Shown: one piece after another, positions 1 through 6,110 of the stretch
Layout: every line of letters begins with the position of its first letter
Position numbering within the stretch: the stretch's first letter is position 1
NCBI GenBank assembly: GCA_027365715.1
Contig: DAHXLZ010000106.1
Coordinates: forward strand, 1-10,490
Origin: Methanomassiliicoccales archaeon
GTDB lineage: Archaea; Thermoplasmatota; Thermoplasmata; Sysuiplasmatales; Sysuiplasmataceae
DNA length: 10,490 nt
Direction: 5' to 3'
The notes under the pieces: generated by a model
Told to the model about the DNA's origin: nothing
Seen by the model: only the letters and a program-made list of their open reading frames with translations
The model's database searches: none
Translations under genes and position numbers: made by a program

Positions 1-1712
1 TCGAACTGCATAAAGTTAGATGTCGGGAAGCCGAAAAACTGCAATGCCGGCAGTAAATTCGGCATATAATTGAAGAAAAAGGATGGCATTCCGACTAGCT
101 GGACATGCAGACTTGTGTTAACAAATAGCACACCCGGGAATACAGGGAAGAAGAAGTCATTGACTTCCGAAAAGAGTGTGTTTACAGGCATGTTCTGCAC
201 GCCTTGAATCACATAGGGGCTGCCTGATGTGCCACCGCCAGACGCAGATAGAGAGGATGCCAGTGACGTTACCCCGGAATTACCCATTGCGAAAAGGGGC
301 GTGTAAATACCTATGCTCGGGTTTACCGAAAGTGATATTGCAGTAACTGTCCCAAGAGTGAAATTCATGATAGAATGTTCGCTGAAAAGTGCCTCTCCGC
401 TGTAAACACCGTCAGCCGGCAGCAGATATTGGAATGAGCCACTGCTGCTGACGGGTGCCCATGCTGCGCCAGATTCGCTGAACCGCGAGCCAGGGCTGAC
501 AAAAAGGAATGCGTTTGCCGGAGTCAAGCTTCCAGAATAAGTTACAGAACCGGCATGATTACTGCCACTGACATTCCACATTCCATAGAGCAGCGAGGGT
601 CCGGTCCCAAGATGCGCCACAGCATCCTGTGTCCAGAAGACAGTAATGCCTTCGGAGGTTTCGCCTGTATCGGTTCCAAAGTTGAATGCAGAAGGCACGT
701 TTGCGTAAAAGCCGGTAGTCGCGTCCAGATACTTCAGTGTCATGGCTCCACTTATATTGTATAAGGAAGTGGTGCTTCCACCACCCGGTCCGCCTATCAT
801 CATCTCAGCATCATAAAGGAGATAGCCTGTAGGTGTAAGCGTTGTCCCGCTTACAAGGTAAGATGGCGCTTTTGCCGCAGACTGACCAGGCAGTGTGGAA
901 TTGAAGATGACCATGTCGTAGGAGCCTGCCTCAGGACTTGTAAAAGTGGGCGACATGACAGAGTAATTGAAATAGACTGCACTCCTGCCTCCAACGGTCG
1001 TTGAATTCAGGAAAAGGTTCACGGTGAACGGATAGCCCACATTGATCGTAGGGCCGATATCATAGTAGAAAACTGGAGCGATTATGTTGCCATCTGCGGA
1101 ATAAATGCTGTTCTTTGTAAGAGTGAAAGAGGGGCTGGAAAAATTCCAGATGTTGTCAAGAAAAGTCAGTGAATGTGTTCTCGCAGAATAGAAAAATACA
1201 TTCTGTGTCCAGAACACGTAATGCGATGAGCCGAAGAGTGTCACATTATTGAGCACGGTGTTGAGCTGGATGGTAACACTGTAAGGTGCGTCGTTGAGGA
1301 GATAAAAGGGTTTCATGTTGCTGAAACTCGCGCTTCCTTCGAAACTGGAAGTCGACAAATTATATCCTACGATGCCGCTTGATGTGTTTCTGAGGCCGAA
1401 ATCTCCGAGACCCATGGGCGCGGGAGATGTTGAATAGAGAGGTTGAACAACGCCACCATTCACAGCAGTTCTGGCGTTAAAATTTGGCAGATAAACATAT
1501 TTCGACGGTATGTGTCTTGAGGTCAGAGTATTGAGTACACTGTTAGTGAGCGGATTCGCAGATGCTGAAAATGAGGAAGCGCCATTCTTCACCGGCGACG
1601 CATGTCCGGATAAACCAGCATTTGCGTGGATATACCCGCCAGGAACTCCCAGCACAATCAACGTCGAAACAACCATCAACAGACTGACCGCAGTAACGAC
1701 GGCTTTTATCAA
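1..1712 (-). CDS. Thermopsin-family (peptidase A5) secreted acid protease, C-terminus cut off by window edge
   Basis: The minus strand is open for 570 codons from a TTG at 1712 to the left edge. A GGAGG 7 nt upstream supports this TTG; no ATG lies between it and the upstream in-frame stop near 1780. Residues 1-31 form a Sec-type signal (Lys3, then a long hydrophobic run). The thermopsin region covers roughly residues 60-445. Recognisable family signatures are SLTFLDNIWNFS (181-192), the glycine-rich GGPGGGSTTSLYNISGA (307-323) and NFGTDTGETSEGITVFW (344-360). Many N-x-S/T sequons (for example N109, N119, N156, N236, N271, N380, N450, N532) fit a glycosylated extracellular protein. From about residue 497 the style changes to a segment starting SPYVIQGV, which resembles the beta-helix-like extensions of large Thermoplasmata thermopsins (inference). 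Thermopsins are acid proteases acting outside the cell; I do not assign catalytic residues. Family confidence is high, substrate unknown. Confidence 0.9.
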   Translation of the reverse strand, partial: MIKAVVTAVSLLMVVSTLIVLGVPGGYIHANAGLSGHASPVKNGASSFSASANPLTNSVLNTLTSRHIPSKYVYLPNFNARTAVNGGVVQPLYSTSPAPMGLGDFGLRNTSSGIVGYNLSTSSFEGSASFSNMKPFYLLNDAPYSVTIQLNTVLNNVTLFGSSHYVFWTQNVFFYSARTHSLTFLDNIWNFSSPSFTLTKNSIYSADGNIIAPVFYYDIGPTINVGYPFTVNLFLNSTTVGGRSAVYFNYSVMSPTFTSPEAGSYDMVIFNSTLPGQSAAKAPSYLVSGTTLTPTGYLLYDAEMMIGGPGGGSTTSLYNISGAMTLKYLDATTGFYANVPSAFNFGTDTGETSEGITVFWTQDAVAHLGTGPSLLYGMWNVSGSNHAGSVTYSGSLTPANAFLFVSPGSRFSESGAAWAPVSSSGSFQYLLPADGVYSGEALFSEHSIMNFTLGTVTAISLSVNPSIGIYTPLFAMGNSGVTSLASSLSASGGGTSGSPYVIQGVQNMPVNTLFSEVNDFFFPVFPGVLFVNTSLHVQLVGMPSFFFNYMPNLLPALQFFGFPTSNFMQF

Positions 1713-1719
1713 TTGAACC

Positions 1720-1724
1720 CCTCC
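1720..1724 (-). promoter_or_regulatory. Shine-Dalgarno site (GGAGG) fixing the TTG start of the thermopsin gene
   Basis: The minus strand reads GGGAGGGGTTCAATTG. GGAGG lies 7 nt before the TTG, a normal spacing, and no ATG or GTG competes upstream in frame. A weak TATA-like stretch (TCTAATACC, minus strand, about 1752-1760, preceded by an A-run) would place the transcript start near 1730, leaving a leader of about 19 nt that still contains this site. The ribosome site is convincing; the promoter is only a candidate. Confidence 0.6.
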
Positions 1725-1845
1725 CTGACTGGCAAATCTGAACGATGACCGGGTATTAGAACTTTTTTTGAAAACAAATCAATCTGCCCTGTGGCTGGCT
1801 GAATGCTGAACTTCGCAGGCAAATGCAACGCTATCAAACAGAAAC

Positions 1846-1879
1846 GTCAGAGGCCTGGGTCAATCAGTCTCTGACCCGG
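1846..1879. other. Two overlapping, mutually exclusive hairpins in the aIF5A-thermopsin intergenic region
   Basis: GTCAGAG (1846-1852) can pair with CTCTGAC (1869-1875). Alternatively CTGGGTCA (1855-1862) can pair with TGACCCGG (1872-1879, one G-T wobble). The two stems share bases and cannot coexist. The element lies 41-74 nt past the aIF5A stop codon on the transcribed strand, with only a modest T-rich stretch after it. It may be a 3' UTR or termination element of aIF5A or an upstream element of the thermopsin gene. I see nothing else in 1713-1919 apart from the weak promoter and Shine-Dalgarno site of the thermopsin gene. Confidence 0.3.
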
Positions 1880-1919
1880 ATATCGGTACAATTCACATCA
1901 TGTAAGAATAAACAGTGAA

Positions 1920-2306
1920 CTACAGTTCGAATATTTTTCGCATACCCATAGATGAAACATATAGCGTTTCGGAACCGGCAACAAGTTTCTTCTTGAGGTC
2001 CTCATCAACCTTGAGATGGAATGTCTCAAAGGTTTCCAGATCCATAAGCTGCACTTCTTCCCCCGTTGTAGAAAGAACCTGTGCCTTCCTTTTGTCCATC
2101 TGCGGTATCTGTATCTTATGCTTGACCGGATGCACAAGACTCCTCCGCTGTCCGTCAAAAACACCCACTGCCTCAATCCTCGCCTTTGCTTCACCGTGCT
2201 TCCCGGGTTTCGAAGTGGTGATGCTCAGTATTTTACACGGTTGATCGTCTATGAGGAGGTATCTGCCTTCCTTCAGTTCTCTAACCTCGGCCTGTTGCCA
2301 TGCCAT
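1920..2306 (-). CDS. Translation factor aIF5A (hypusine-containing protein)
   Basis: This encodes the archaeal/eukaryotic IF5A, which binds the ribosome near the P site and helps peptide-bond formation on difficult sequences such as proline runs. The 128-aa length is usual for archaeal aIF5A. The hypusination loop [13 protein letters not shown] is at residues 30-42, with Lys36 in the GKHG context as the expected residue modified by deoxyhypusine synthase. The N-terminal half is the SH3-like domain and the C-terminal half (from about residue 72) the OB-fold domain. The ATG start is followed directly by family sequence, and a TATA-like box 35 nt upstream implies a leader of about 8 nt. The gene follows nop5 on the same strand after 80-odd bases but appears to have its own promoter. 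No deoxyhypusine synthase gene is visible here. The usual archaeal locus name is eif5A. Confidence 0.96.
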   Translation of the reverse strand: MAWQQAEVRELKEGRYLLIDDQPCKILSITTSKPGKHGEAKARIEAVGVFDGQRRSLVHPVKHKIQIPQMDKRKAQVLSTTGEEVQLMDLETFETFHLKVDEDLKKKLVAGSETLYVSSMGMRKIFEL

Positions 2307-2336
2307 AACTTATCCGATCTGACCATAAGGCAGGGA

Positions 2337-2345
2337 GTTAAATAG
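2337..2345 (-). promoter_or_regulatory. TATA box of the aIF5A gene
   Basis: The minus strand reads CTATTTAAC, preceded by an A-rich AAAAT stretch that could serve as the BRE. Its centre (about 2341) is 35 nt before the ATG at 2306, so transcription should begin near 2314 with a leader of about 8 nt. This matches archaeal promoter geometry but is inferred from sequence only. Confidence 0.6.
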
Positions 2346-2392
2346 ATTTTGTATTTTTTGCGGCAGCTGGAAATATCGTTGAGCAAAGGCTG

Positions 2393-3412
2393 TTATTTTT
2401 TGGCGCTCCCGGAAGCCGCTTCGATGAGTTTTCTGACTTTTTCCTCCACTTCTTTTCTCATCGTGTCACCGAGCATTTCACCACCATACATATCCAGTCT
2501 TGCAGCAATGGCAGTCTTGGCCGCAAGTGTTCTGGAAATCTTGCCGCGAATGGGCTTAGGGGAAGAATGTATGAGCGGGTCCTGAAATATTATTCCGTGC
2601 TTTGGCGGCTTCTTCCCCCTGTTCAGATGCCTGAAGAGTGCCTTTTCAGCACCTATGAGCTGAACAGTTCCGGCTGGCATGGAACTCAACCTTTCAAGGC
2701 TGCCCGCCCCCCTGACGATCCTGGAGGCGAGTTTGGGCCCGAGAAGGGCTGTCAGGTTGGGAAACGCCATAGTAGCTGCGGTGTCAATGAATGCGCCCAG
2801 TTTTTCTGCAGCATCATCAACTTCGAGCGCTATAGATGCGACGGACATCAGCATCTCCCTCTCCCCGTCTATGAGGTCTATCCCAATCGATCGTTCCGAA
2901 AAACCTTTCGCAATCTGGACAGCCTCCCTGTCGCCGTGTTTGCTCAAAGCATCCAGATAGCTGATGCCTTTCAGCCTGTCAAACAGTTCCGGATAATGCA
3001 GGCCATACCAGGAGTGAAGGCGCACGTCGATCGAGTTGACGACCTCCTTCAGTTCATCGAATGAAGATATAGCTTCTGAGATGTGCCTGTCAGCCCCGAG
3101 TTCCTCTTTCGCTCTTCTCTCTGCGAGCAGGAGAAGGGCAGAACGCAGCAGGCTGTCGTCATAGCTGTATTTTGCAGGCACTACGAACGATGTGTCTGCG
3201 GCTGTCAGCCTTCCTATCGATATCAGCCTGGTCTCCAGCACTTCAACCTTCTTCTTTGCCGACAGGGAGCGTTCCTCATCCAGCACCCTGCCTTTCTGTA
3301 TCTGCATTAATCTGTCTGCAATCTCGCTGTCCTTTCTGGGAAAGAGTATCTGTGTAACGACCCTCTTATCCTGAACAAGGAACGTGCCGAACCACTTCGT
3401 TACAAGGATCAC
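2393..3412 (-). CDS. Nop5 (Nop56/58-like) core protein of archaeal C/D-box sRNPs
   Basis: Nop5 bridges L7Ae-bound C/D-box guide RNA and fibrillarin in the complex that 2'-O-methylates rRNA and, in archaea, tRNA. The NOP domain covers about residues 133-313 of the 339-aa form. It includes SWYGLHYPEL (134-143), RGAGSLERLS (234-243), GAEKALFRHL (254-263) and PKHGIIFQ (270-277). The middle (about 96-210) is rich in charged heptads, as expected for the Nop5 dimerisation coiled coil. The frame opens at a GTG at 3433, but I prefer the GTG at 3412. It gives MILVTKWFGTFLV, like other archaeal Nop5 N-termini, and lies 27 nt from a TATA box centred near 3439, implying a leaderless mRNA. The C-terminal tail is short. 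The partner fibrillarin gene, often adjacent in archaea, is absent; aIF5A follows instead. The usual locus name is nop5. Confidence 0.93.
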   Translation of the reverse strand: MILVTKWFGTFLVQDKRVVTQILFPRKDSEIADRLMQIQKGRVLDEERSLSAKKKVEVLETRLISIGRLTAADTSFVVPAKYSYDDSLLRSALLLLAERRAKEELGADRHISEAISSFDELKEVVNSIDVRLHSWYGLHYPELFDRLKGISYLDALSKHGDREAVQIAKGFSERSIGIDLIDGEREMLMSVASIALEVDDAAEKLGAFIDTAATMAFPNLTALLGPKLASRIVRGAGSLERLSSMPAGTVQLIGAEKALFRHLNRGKKPPKHGIIFQDPLIHSSPKPIRGKISRTLAAKTAIAARLDMYGGEMLGDTMRKEVEEKVRKLIEAASGSAKK

Positions 3413-3435
3413 GGGGACAGATAACAGAGCCACCC

Positions 3436-3442
3436 GTTAAAC
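3436..3442 (-). promoter_or_regulatory. TATA box of nop5, implying leaderless transcription from the GTG at 3412
   Basis: The minus strand reads GTTTAAC after GCATAACG. Its centre is about 27 nt from the GTG at 3412, so the first transcribed base would fall at or next to that codon. The GTG at 3433 would lie upstream of the transcript. The rest of the 3434-3597 gap holds only stop-interrupted short frames and no RNA gene that I can recognise. Confidence 0.5.
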
Positions 3443-3597
3443 CGTTATGCTTGTGTGGCCGCTGTCAGCCCAGATGTAGTTTATTGCTGAAAACTATGGT
3501 TTGCCCCGGAATCGGTTGGATTTTACCATTGCAGTATCAGCGTCTCCTGAAAGGTACGGAATCGACCTGAGCTGGAAGTGTTGTGACTGCGCTGCAT

Positions 3598-4362
3598 TCA
3601 TGCCCGAATCAATGAAGCATCGTCCGCACAGGCAACAACATCAAACACGTTGAAACGGGAACAGAAATCAATATCTTTTTCCTGACCCACCTCGATTATC
3701 TTTGCCCCGGATCTCGTGTTGCGGAGAAGTGAAGACAGATTCTCCGACTTTGCGCCCTTGAATGAGAGAAAAGCTGACGAGGCCATCTCATTCAGACGCA
3801 CAGACTGATCAATTTCCCTCAGGGATGCGAGAAGAGCACCGGCTGCGATTTCATCTTCAAGTGCATACAGCTTGTCTATGTAACCTGAGCATATGACAGT
3901 CAGCCTCTCGTCCTTCCCGGAATTCAGCGAAAGTATGTGTTTCGCAACCGAGGCAGCGTCGAGCATTGAGCACGTGAATATACTGTATTTTGCCCCTTCT
4001 CTCTTTGCCCTGAGAGCGGAAGAAATAGACTGGGTGCCTGCGGAACTCCTGTGAACGACGGTTGCTCCCTTCAGCGATCCGTCTGAGGCGCGGCCGAAGA
4101 GCTCTACGGGTGAATTACCGAATGTGAAACCAGGCGGCATGATGCCCCGCTCTTCACCCATAAGCACCAGCGAAGGGTTGTTATCTCTGAGGGCTGTTGC
4201 CTCTTCCACGCTCGCAACAGGTATAATCCTGCTGACGCCAAGATGCATCATCGTGGAAACCATGCTGGTGGCCCTGAATGCGTCCACAATGACCAGATAA
4301 TCACTGGTTCTGGATGTCAAAGTGCTTCCTGAATACCATTTGAGTTCGGCGGAAAGGGTCAT
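3598..4362 (-). CDS. ComB family protein (2-phosphosulfolactate phosphatase-like)
   Basis: The 254-aa product belongs to the ComB family, whose characterised member removes phosphate from 2-phosphosulfolactate in coenzyme M biosynthesis. Family motifs are IVDAFRATS (residues 25-33), GEERGIMPPGFTFGNSP (69-85), the SSAGT region (106-110, where many members have a TNGT-like motif) and LEDEIAAG (168-175). Members also occur in non-methanogens, where the substrate is unknown, and nothing here suggests CoM synthesis. The frame could open at a GTG (4371) overlapping the mtnA stop. I choose the ATG at 4362 because AGGAAGTGAT, nearly the full archaeal anti-SD complement, ends 4 nt before it. Coupling to mtnA suggests a phosphatase acting on a sulfur-containing sugar phosphate or related acid (inference). 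The family call is strong, the substrate open. Confidence 0.85.
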   Translation of the reverse strand: MTLSAELKWYSGSTLTSRTSDYLVIVDAFRATSMVSTMMHLGVSRIIPVASVEEATALRDNNPSLVLMGEERGIMPPGFTFGNSPVELFGRASDGSLKGATVVHRSSAGTQSISSALRAKREGAKYSIFTCSMLDAASVAKHILSLNSGKDERLTVICSGYIDKLYALEDEIAAGALLASLREIDQSVRLNEMASSAFLSFKGAKSENLSSLLRNTRSGAKIIEVGQEKDIDFCSRFNVFDVVACADDASLIRA

Positions 4363-4366
4363 GGCA

Positions 4367-4376
4367 ATCACTTCCT
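4367..4376 (-). promoter_or_regulatory. Strong Shine-Dalgarno site for comB that contains the mtnA stop codon
   Basis: The minus strand reads AGGAAGTGATTGCCATG. AGGAAGTGAT matches the extended archaeal SD consensus AGGAGGTGAT at 9 of 10 positions and ends 4 nt before the ATG at 4362. The mtnA TGA (4370-4368) sits inside it. A ribosome ending mtnA would therefore cover the initiation site of comB, which points to translational coupling. Confidence 0.7.
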
Positions 4377-5369
4377 GCCTGAAAGAGATTTCAGCTCATC
4401 GGGCCGGTATATACCATGCTCCGTTATTATTCCAGTAACGAACTCATGAGGTGTGACATCAAAAACAGGATTCCTTGCAGATTCGCCGGGACCGGCAACA
4501 GGGATTCCGGCCATTGTTGTTATTTCGTCCTGATTCCTCTCCTCAATAGGTATTTCATCGCCAACTGCCAGGCTGAAGTCAAATGTGGATACAGGGGCGG
4601 CAACATAAAAAGGGACGCCGTTGGTCTTCGCTACTACCGCTTTTTCGTATGTGCCTATCTTATTTGCAAAATCACCATTCGCTGCGATCCTGTCAGCTCC
4701 GACGATCACCATGTCTACATCCTTTCTGATGAAATGGCCCGCAGCGTTATCGGCAATTATTGCATGTGGTATAGATTCGTTTGTCAGCTCCCATGCTGTG
4801 AGCCTGCTTCCCTGCAACCATGGCCTGGTCTCATCCACGTAAACGAATATATTCTTCCCTTCATCGTGAGCTATCCTCATCGGAGCAAGAGCAGTTCCGT
4901 AATCGACGGTTGCCAGTGCACCAGCATTGCAGTGAGTGAGCAGGACATCCCCATCAGATATCAGCCTGCCGCCGTTGATACCGATCTGCCTGCATTTACC
5001 GATTATATCGGATGTATACTTTGTTGCAGCCTCCATCGGGCCCATCGCATGTCCCGCCTCCACCATCCAGTTTACCGCGTAAAAGAGGTCGTGGGCTGTT
5101 GGCCTTGTTCCCTTCATGACTCCGGATGCTTCATCAATGTTATCTCCATGAATTATCGCGAGCGCCATGCCGTATGCAGCCGCGCAGCCGATAGCCGGAG
5201 CACCACGTACAACCATCTCCTTTATTGCAAAGGCCACTTCACGATAACCGCGTGCTTTGAATATTTCCAGCGATGCAGGCAGTTTTCTCTGATCAATGAA
5301 GTGTACCGCGCCGTCTTCATGCCAGACGGCCACCATTTCAGACTGCCTGCCGCCCCTGAATACCTTCAT
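4368..5369 (-). CDS. mtnA: Methylthioribose-1-phosphate isomerase (aIF2B-like fold)
   Basis: MtnA converts 5-methylthioribose-1-phosphate to 5-methylthioribulose-1-phosphate in methionine salvage, in the cytoplasm. The protein is 333 aa, within the family range. Motifs in order are the substrate-phosphate loop VRGAPAIG (54-61), THCNAGALATVDYGTALAP (145-163) with the catalytic Cys147, ETRPWLQGSRLTAWEL (180-195), VGADRIAANGDFANKIGTY (223-241) with the catalytic Asp226, and PIEERN near the C-terminus. The close relatives are ribose-1,5-bisphosphate isomerase and eIF2B alpha-like proteins; the Cys/Asp pair and the LTAWEL block favour MtnA. I choose the ATG at 5369. A TTG at 5378 is the alternative, and a TATA-like box centred near 5406 could even make that TTG leaderless. 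The gene lies 22 nt after the small coiled-coil gene and is overlapped by the comB translation signals. Confidence 0.92.
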   Translation of the reverse strand: MKVFRGGRQSEMVAVWHEDGAVHFIDQRKLPASLEIFKARGYREVAFAIKEMVVRGAPAIGCAAAYGMALAIIHGDNIDEASGVMKGTRPTAHDLFYAVNWMVEAGHAMGPMEAATKYTSDIIGKCRQIGINGGRLISDGDVLLTHCNAGALATVDYGTALAPMRIAHDEGKNIFVYVDETRPWLQGSRLTAWELTNESIPHAIIADNAAGHFIRKDVDMVIVGADRIAANGDFANKIGTYEKAVVAKTNGVPFYVAAPVSTFDFSLAVGDEIPIEERNQDEITTMAGIPVAGPGESARNPVFDVTPHEFVTGIITEHGIYRPDELKSLSGRK

Positions 5370-5391
5370 CTGATGCAACCGGCGTTAACAA

Positions 5392-5610
5392 TCAGAGAGA
5401 CCTTAATATTCTTTTCAGCCCCGGAGGGGACATTGCCTTCTTCATTGATGATACCAGATGCCTGTAATAGCTCAGCTGCTTCTTAGCCTCGAGAAGCGAA
5501 GACTTCAGCTCCTGCTCGCTCTCCTCGAGCTGCATCAGCTGTTTCTTGATTTCAGATATTTCATCAAACAGATGTAATGTGCTTGAAAAAGCTGTTCCTT
5601 CAGACATCAT
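5392..5610 (-). CDS. Small coiled-coil protein (72 aa), second of an overlapping pair; function unknown
   Basis: I do not recognise a family. Residues 14-57 form one charged amphipathic helix with Leu/Ile spacing of coiled-coil type (for example IKKQLMQLEESEQELKSSLL). A PP break then leads into a short basic tail ending LKRILRSL. There are no cysteines, membrane segments or signal peptide, so it is probably cytoplasmic. It starts at an ATG overlapping the stop of the preceding 70-aa coiled-coil gene by 4 nt (ATGA) and ends 22 nt before mtnA, so all four genes are likely one transcript. Its size, layout and tandem coiled-coil partner suggest a hetero-oligomer. A prefoldin-like or chromatin/RNA-associated role is possible but unsupported. 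The tight overlap makes it a credible gene. Confidence 0.65.
   Translation of the reverse strand: MMSEGTAFSSTLHLFDEISEIKKQLMQLEESEQELKSSLLEAKKQLSYYRHLVSSMKKAMSPPGLKRILRSL
5401..5410 (-). promoter_or_regulatory. Possible internal TATA box ahead of mtnA
   Basis: AATATTAAGG on the minus strand lies inside the last codons of the upstream coiled-coil gene. Its centre is about 27 nt from the TTG at 5378 and 37 nt from the ATG at 5369. It could give mtnA-comB a promoter of its own within the four-gene block, but the sequence also encodes the conserved-looking end of the small protein, so it may be chance. Confidence 0.3.
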
Positions 5611-5819
5611 CTCATCCCGTCAAATCGCTGTGCATTGCCTTCAGTACCCGGTCTGCTCAACCCGTCCACCGCAGCAAGTGTGAGCTCCAGGGATCTGAGT
5701 CGCTCCCTGAGTTTCATCTTCGCTTCCTTAACATCAATAAGCTGTCTCTCAAGAACGGAAGCTTTCTTCTCCCATCTGTCGAGTTCCCTGAGCGTTTCTA
5801 CTACGCTTGAAGTATTCAA
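5607..5819 (-). CDS. Small coiled-coil protein (70 aa), first of an overlapping pair; function unknown
   Basis: The frame begins at a TTG (5819) about 34 nt from a good TATA box (5848-5858), implying a leader of about 7 nt. Residues 5-53 are predicted by eye as a continuous helix with heptad leucines and alternating Lys/Arg/Glu (for example LERQLIDVKEAKMKLRERL). A short polar tail without regular structure follows (about 54-70). It has no Cys, no signal and no catalytic-looking motif. Its stop overlaps the start of the next small coiled-coil gene, so the two are probably made in matched amounts and may pair. I assign no function. Small size and an unusual start codon lower certainty, but the promoter, overlap and helical pattern support a real gene. 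Confidence 0.6.
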   Translation of the reverse strand: MNTSSVVETLRELDRWEKKASVLERQLIDVKEAKMKLRERLRSLELTLAAVDGLSRPGTEGNAQRFDGMR

Positions 5820-5847
5820 GTTCTACCGCCCCCTTCTCGAGTCTTGA

Positions 5848-5858
5848 GTATAAAATAG
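5848..5858 (-). promoter_or_regulatory. TATA box of the coiled-coil / mtnA / comB block
   Basis: The minus strand reads CTATTTTATAC, with its centre about 34 nt before the TTG at 5819. Transcription should start near 5826. On the plus strand the same bases read GTATAAAATAG, so the element could in principle also act toward the right, but no plausible gene begins at the matching distance. Confidence 0.6.
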
Positions 5859-5881
5859 TTATGAACGATTCATCATTTAAT

Positions 5882-5973
5882 CTTTAAGATGCCGAATCAT
5901 CAAGACTCTGAAACAATATCGTAACCTGCTGGCACACCATTACGTCCTGCTGCTTTATAGCCGCATCTTTAAG
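5882..5973. repeat. Imperfect inverted repeat (13-nt arms, 66-nt spacer) in the divergent intergenic region
   Basis: The left arm CTTTAAGATGCCG (5882-5894) is complementary at 11 of 13 positions to the right arm CCGCATCTTTAAG (5961-5973). Both arms contain TTTAA, so they could be a pair of outward-facing promoter or regulator sites, or the closing stem of an RNA. The spacer has no start-to-stop frame of useful length and no tRNA-like fold that I can draw. It sits between the minus-strand coiled-coil/mtnA block and the plus-strand DUF763 gene. Confidence 0.35.
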
Positions 5974-5984
5974 TGATAAATTTT

Positions 5985-6076
5985 CACGTGTCATTAAATA
6001 CCAGCGACAATGGAGATATGTTAACTTTGAACCACCCCACGCGTAGCCTCAATAATCGAATACGGTCAACCACGTG
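5985..6076. repeat. Pair of CACGTG palindromes, each followed by an AT-rich stretch, upstream of the DUF763 gene
   Basis: CACGTGT followed by CATTAAATA begins at 5985, and CACGTGT followed by TAATTTTAAAA begins at 6071, 86 nt apart. The second copy abuts the TATA box of the DUF763 gene, where a bound regulator would interfere with or assist TBP/TFB. The first copy lies beside another TATA-like stretch. Possible operator sites, judged from position and palindromic form only. Confidence 0.35.
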
Positions 6077-6088
6077 TTAATTTTAAAA
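6077..6088 (+). promoter_or_regulatory. TATA box of the DUF763 gene, implying a leaderless start at GTG 6111
   Basis: GTTAATTTTAAAAG has its AT core centred near 6083, 27-28 nt before the GTG at 6111. That GTG starts exactly where the family sequence begins. The upstream ATG at 6090 would lie before the predicted transcript start and so is probably not used. Confidence 0.55.
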
Positions 6089-6110
6089 GATGACAGATAG
6101 TAGCAGCGCT

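Noticed and set aside
2567..3064. Plus-strand open frame of 165 codons opposite nop5
   Set aside because: It is antisense to the NOP domain and has no family features or promoter at a suitable distance.
3496..3570. Short plus-strand frame of 24 codons, and a Cys-containing frame overlapping the comB end
   Set aside because: Too short, without ribosome site or promoter, and partly antisense to comB.
4416..5486. Long plus-strand open frame of 356 codons opposite mtnA
   Set aside because: It is antisense to mtnA, whose motifs are unmistakable. Its translation is rich in Cys, Arg and Tyr with no family signature; it is a shadow of the real gene.
5867..5875. ATGATGA on the minus strand, matching a C/D-box sRNA C box
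   Set aside because: No D box (CTGA) follows within a plausible guide-RNA length, and the sequence overlaps the promoter of the coiled-coil genes.
6018..6080. A 20-codon plus-strand frame in the gap before the DUF763 gene
   Set aside because: It has a TATA-like stretch about 22 nt upstream, closer than expected, and the peptide shows no pattern. Not enough to call a gene.
5820..6110. Possible tRNA or other standard RNA gene in the divergent gap
   Set aside because: I could not draw a cloverleaf or find the conserved T-loop and A/B-box sequences.
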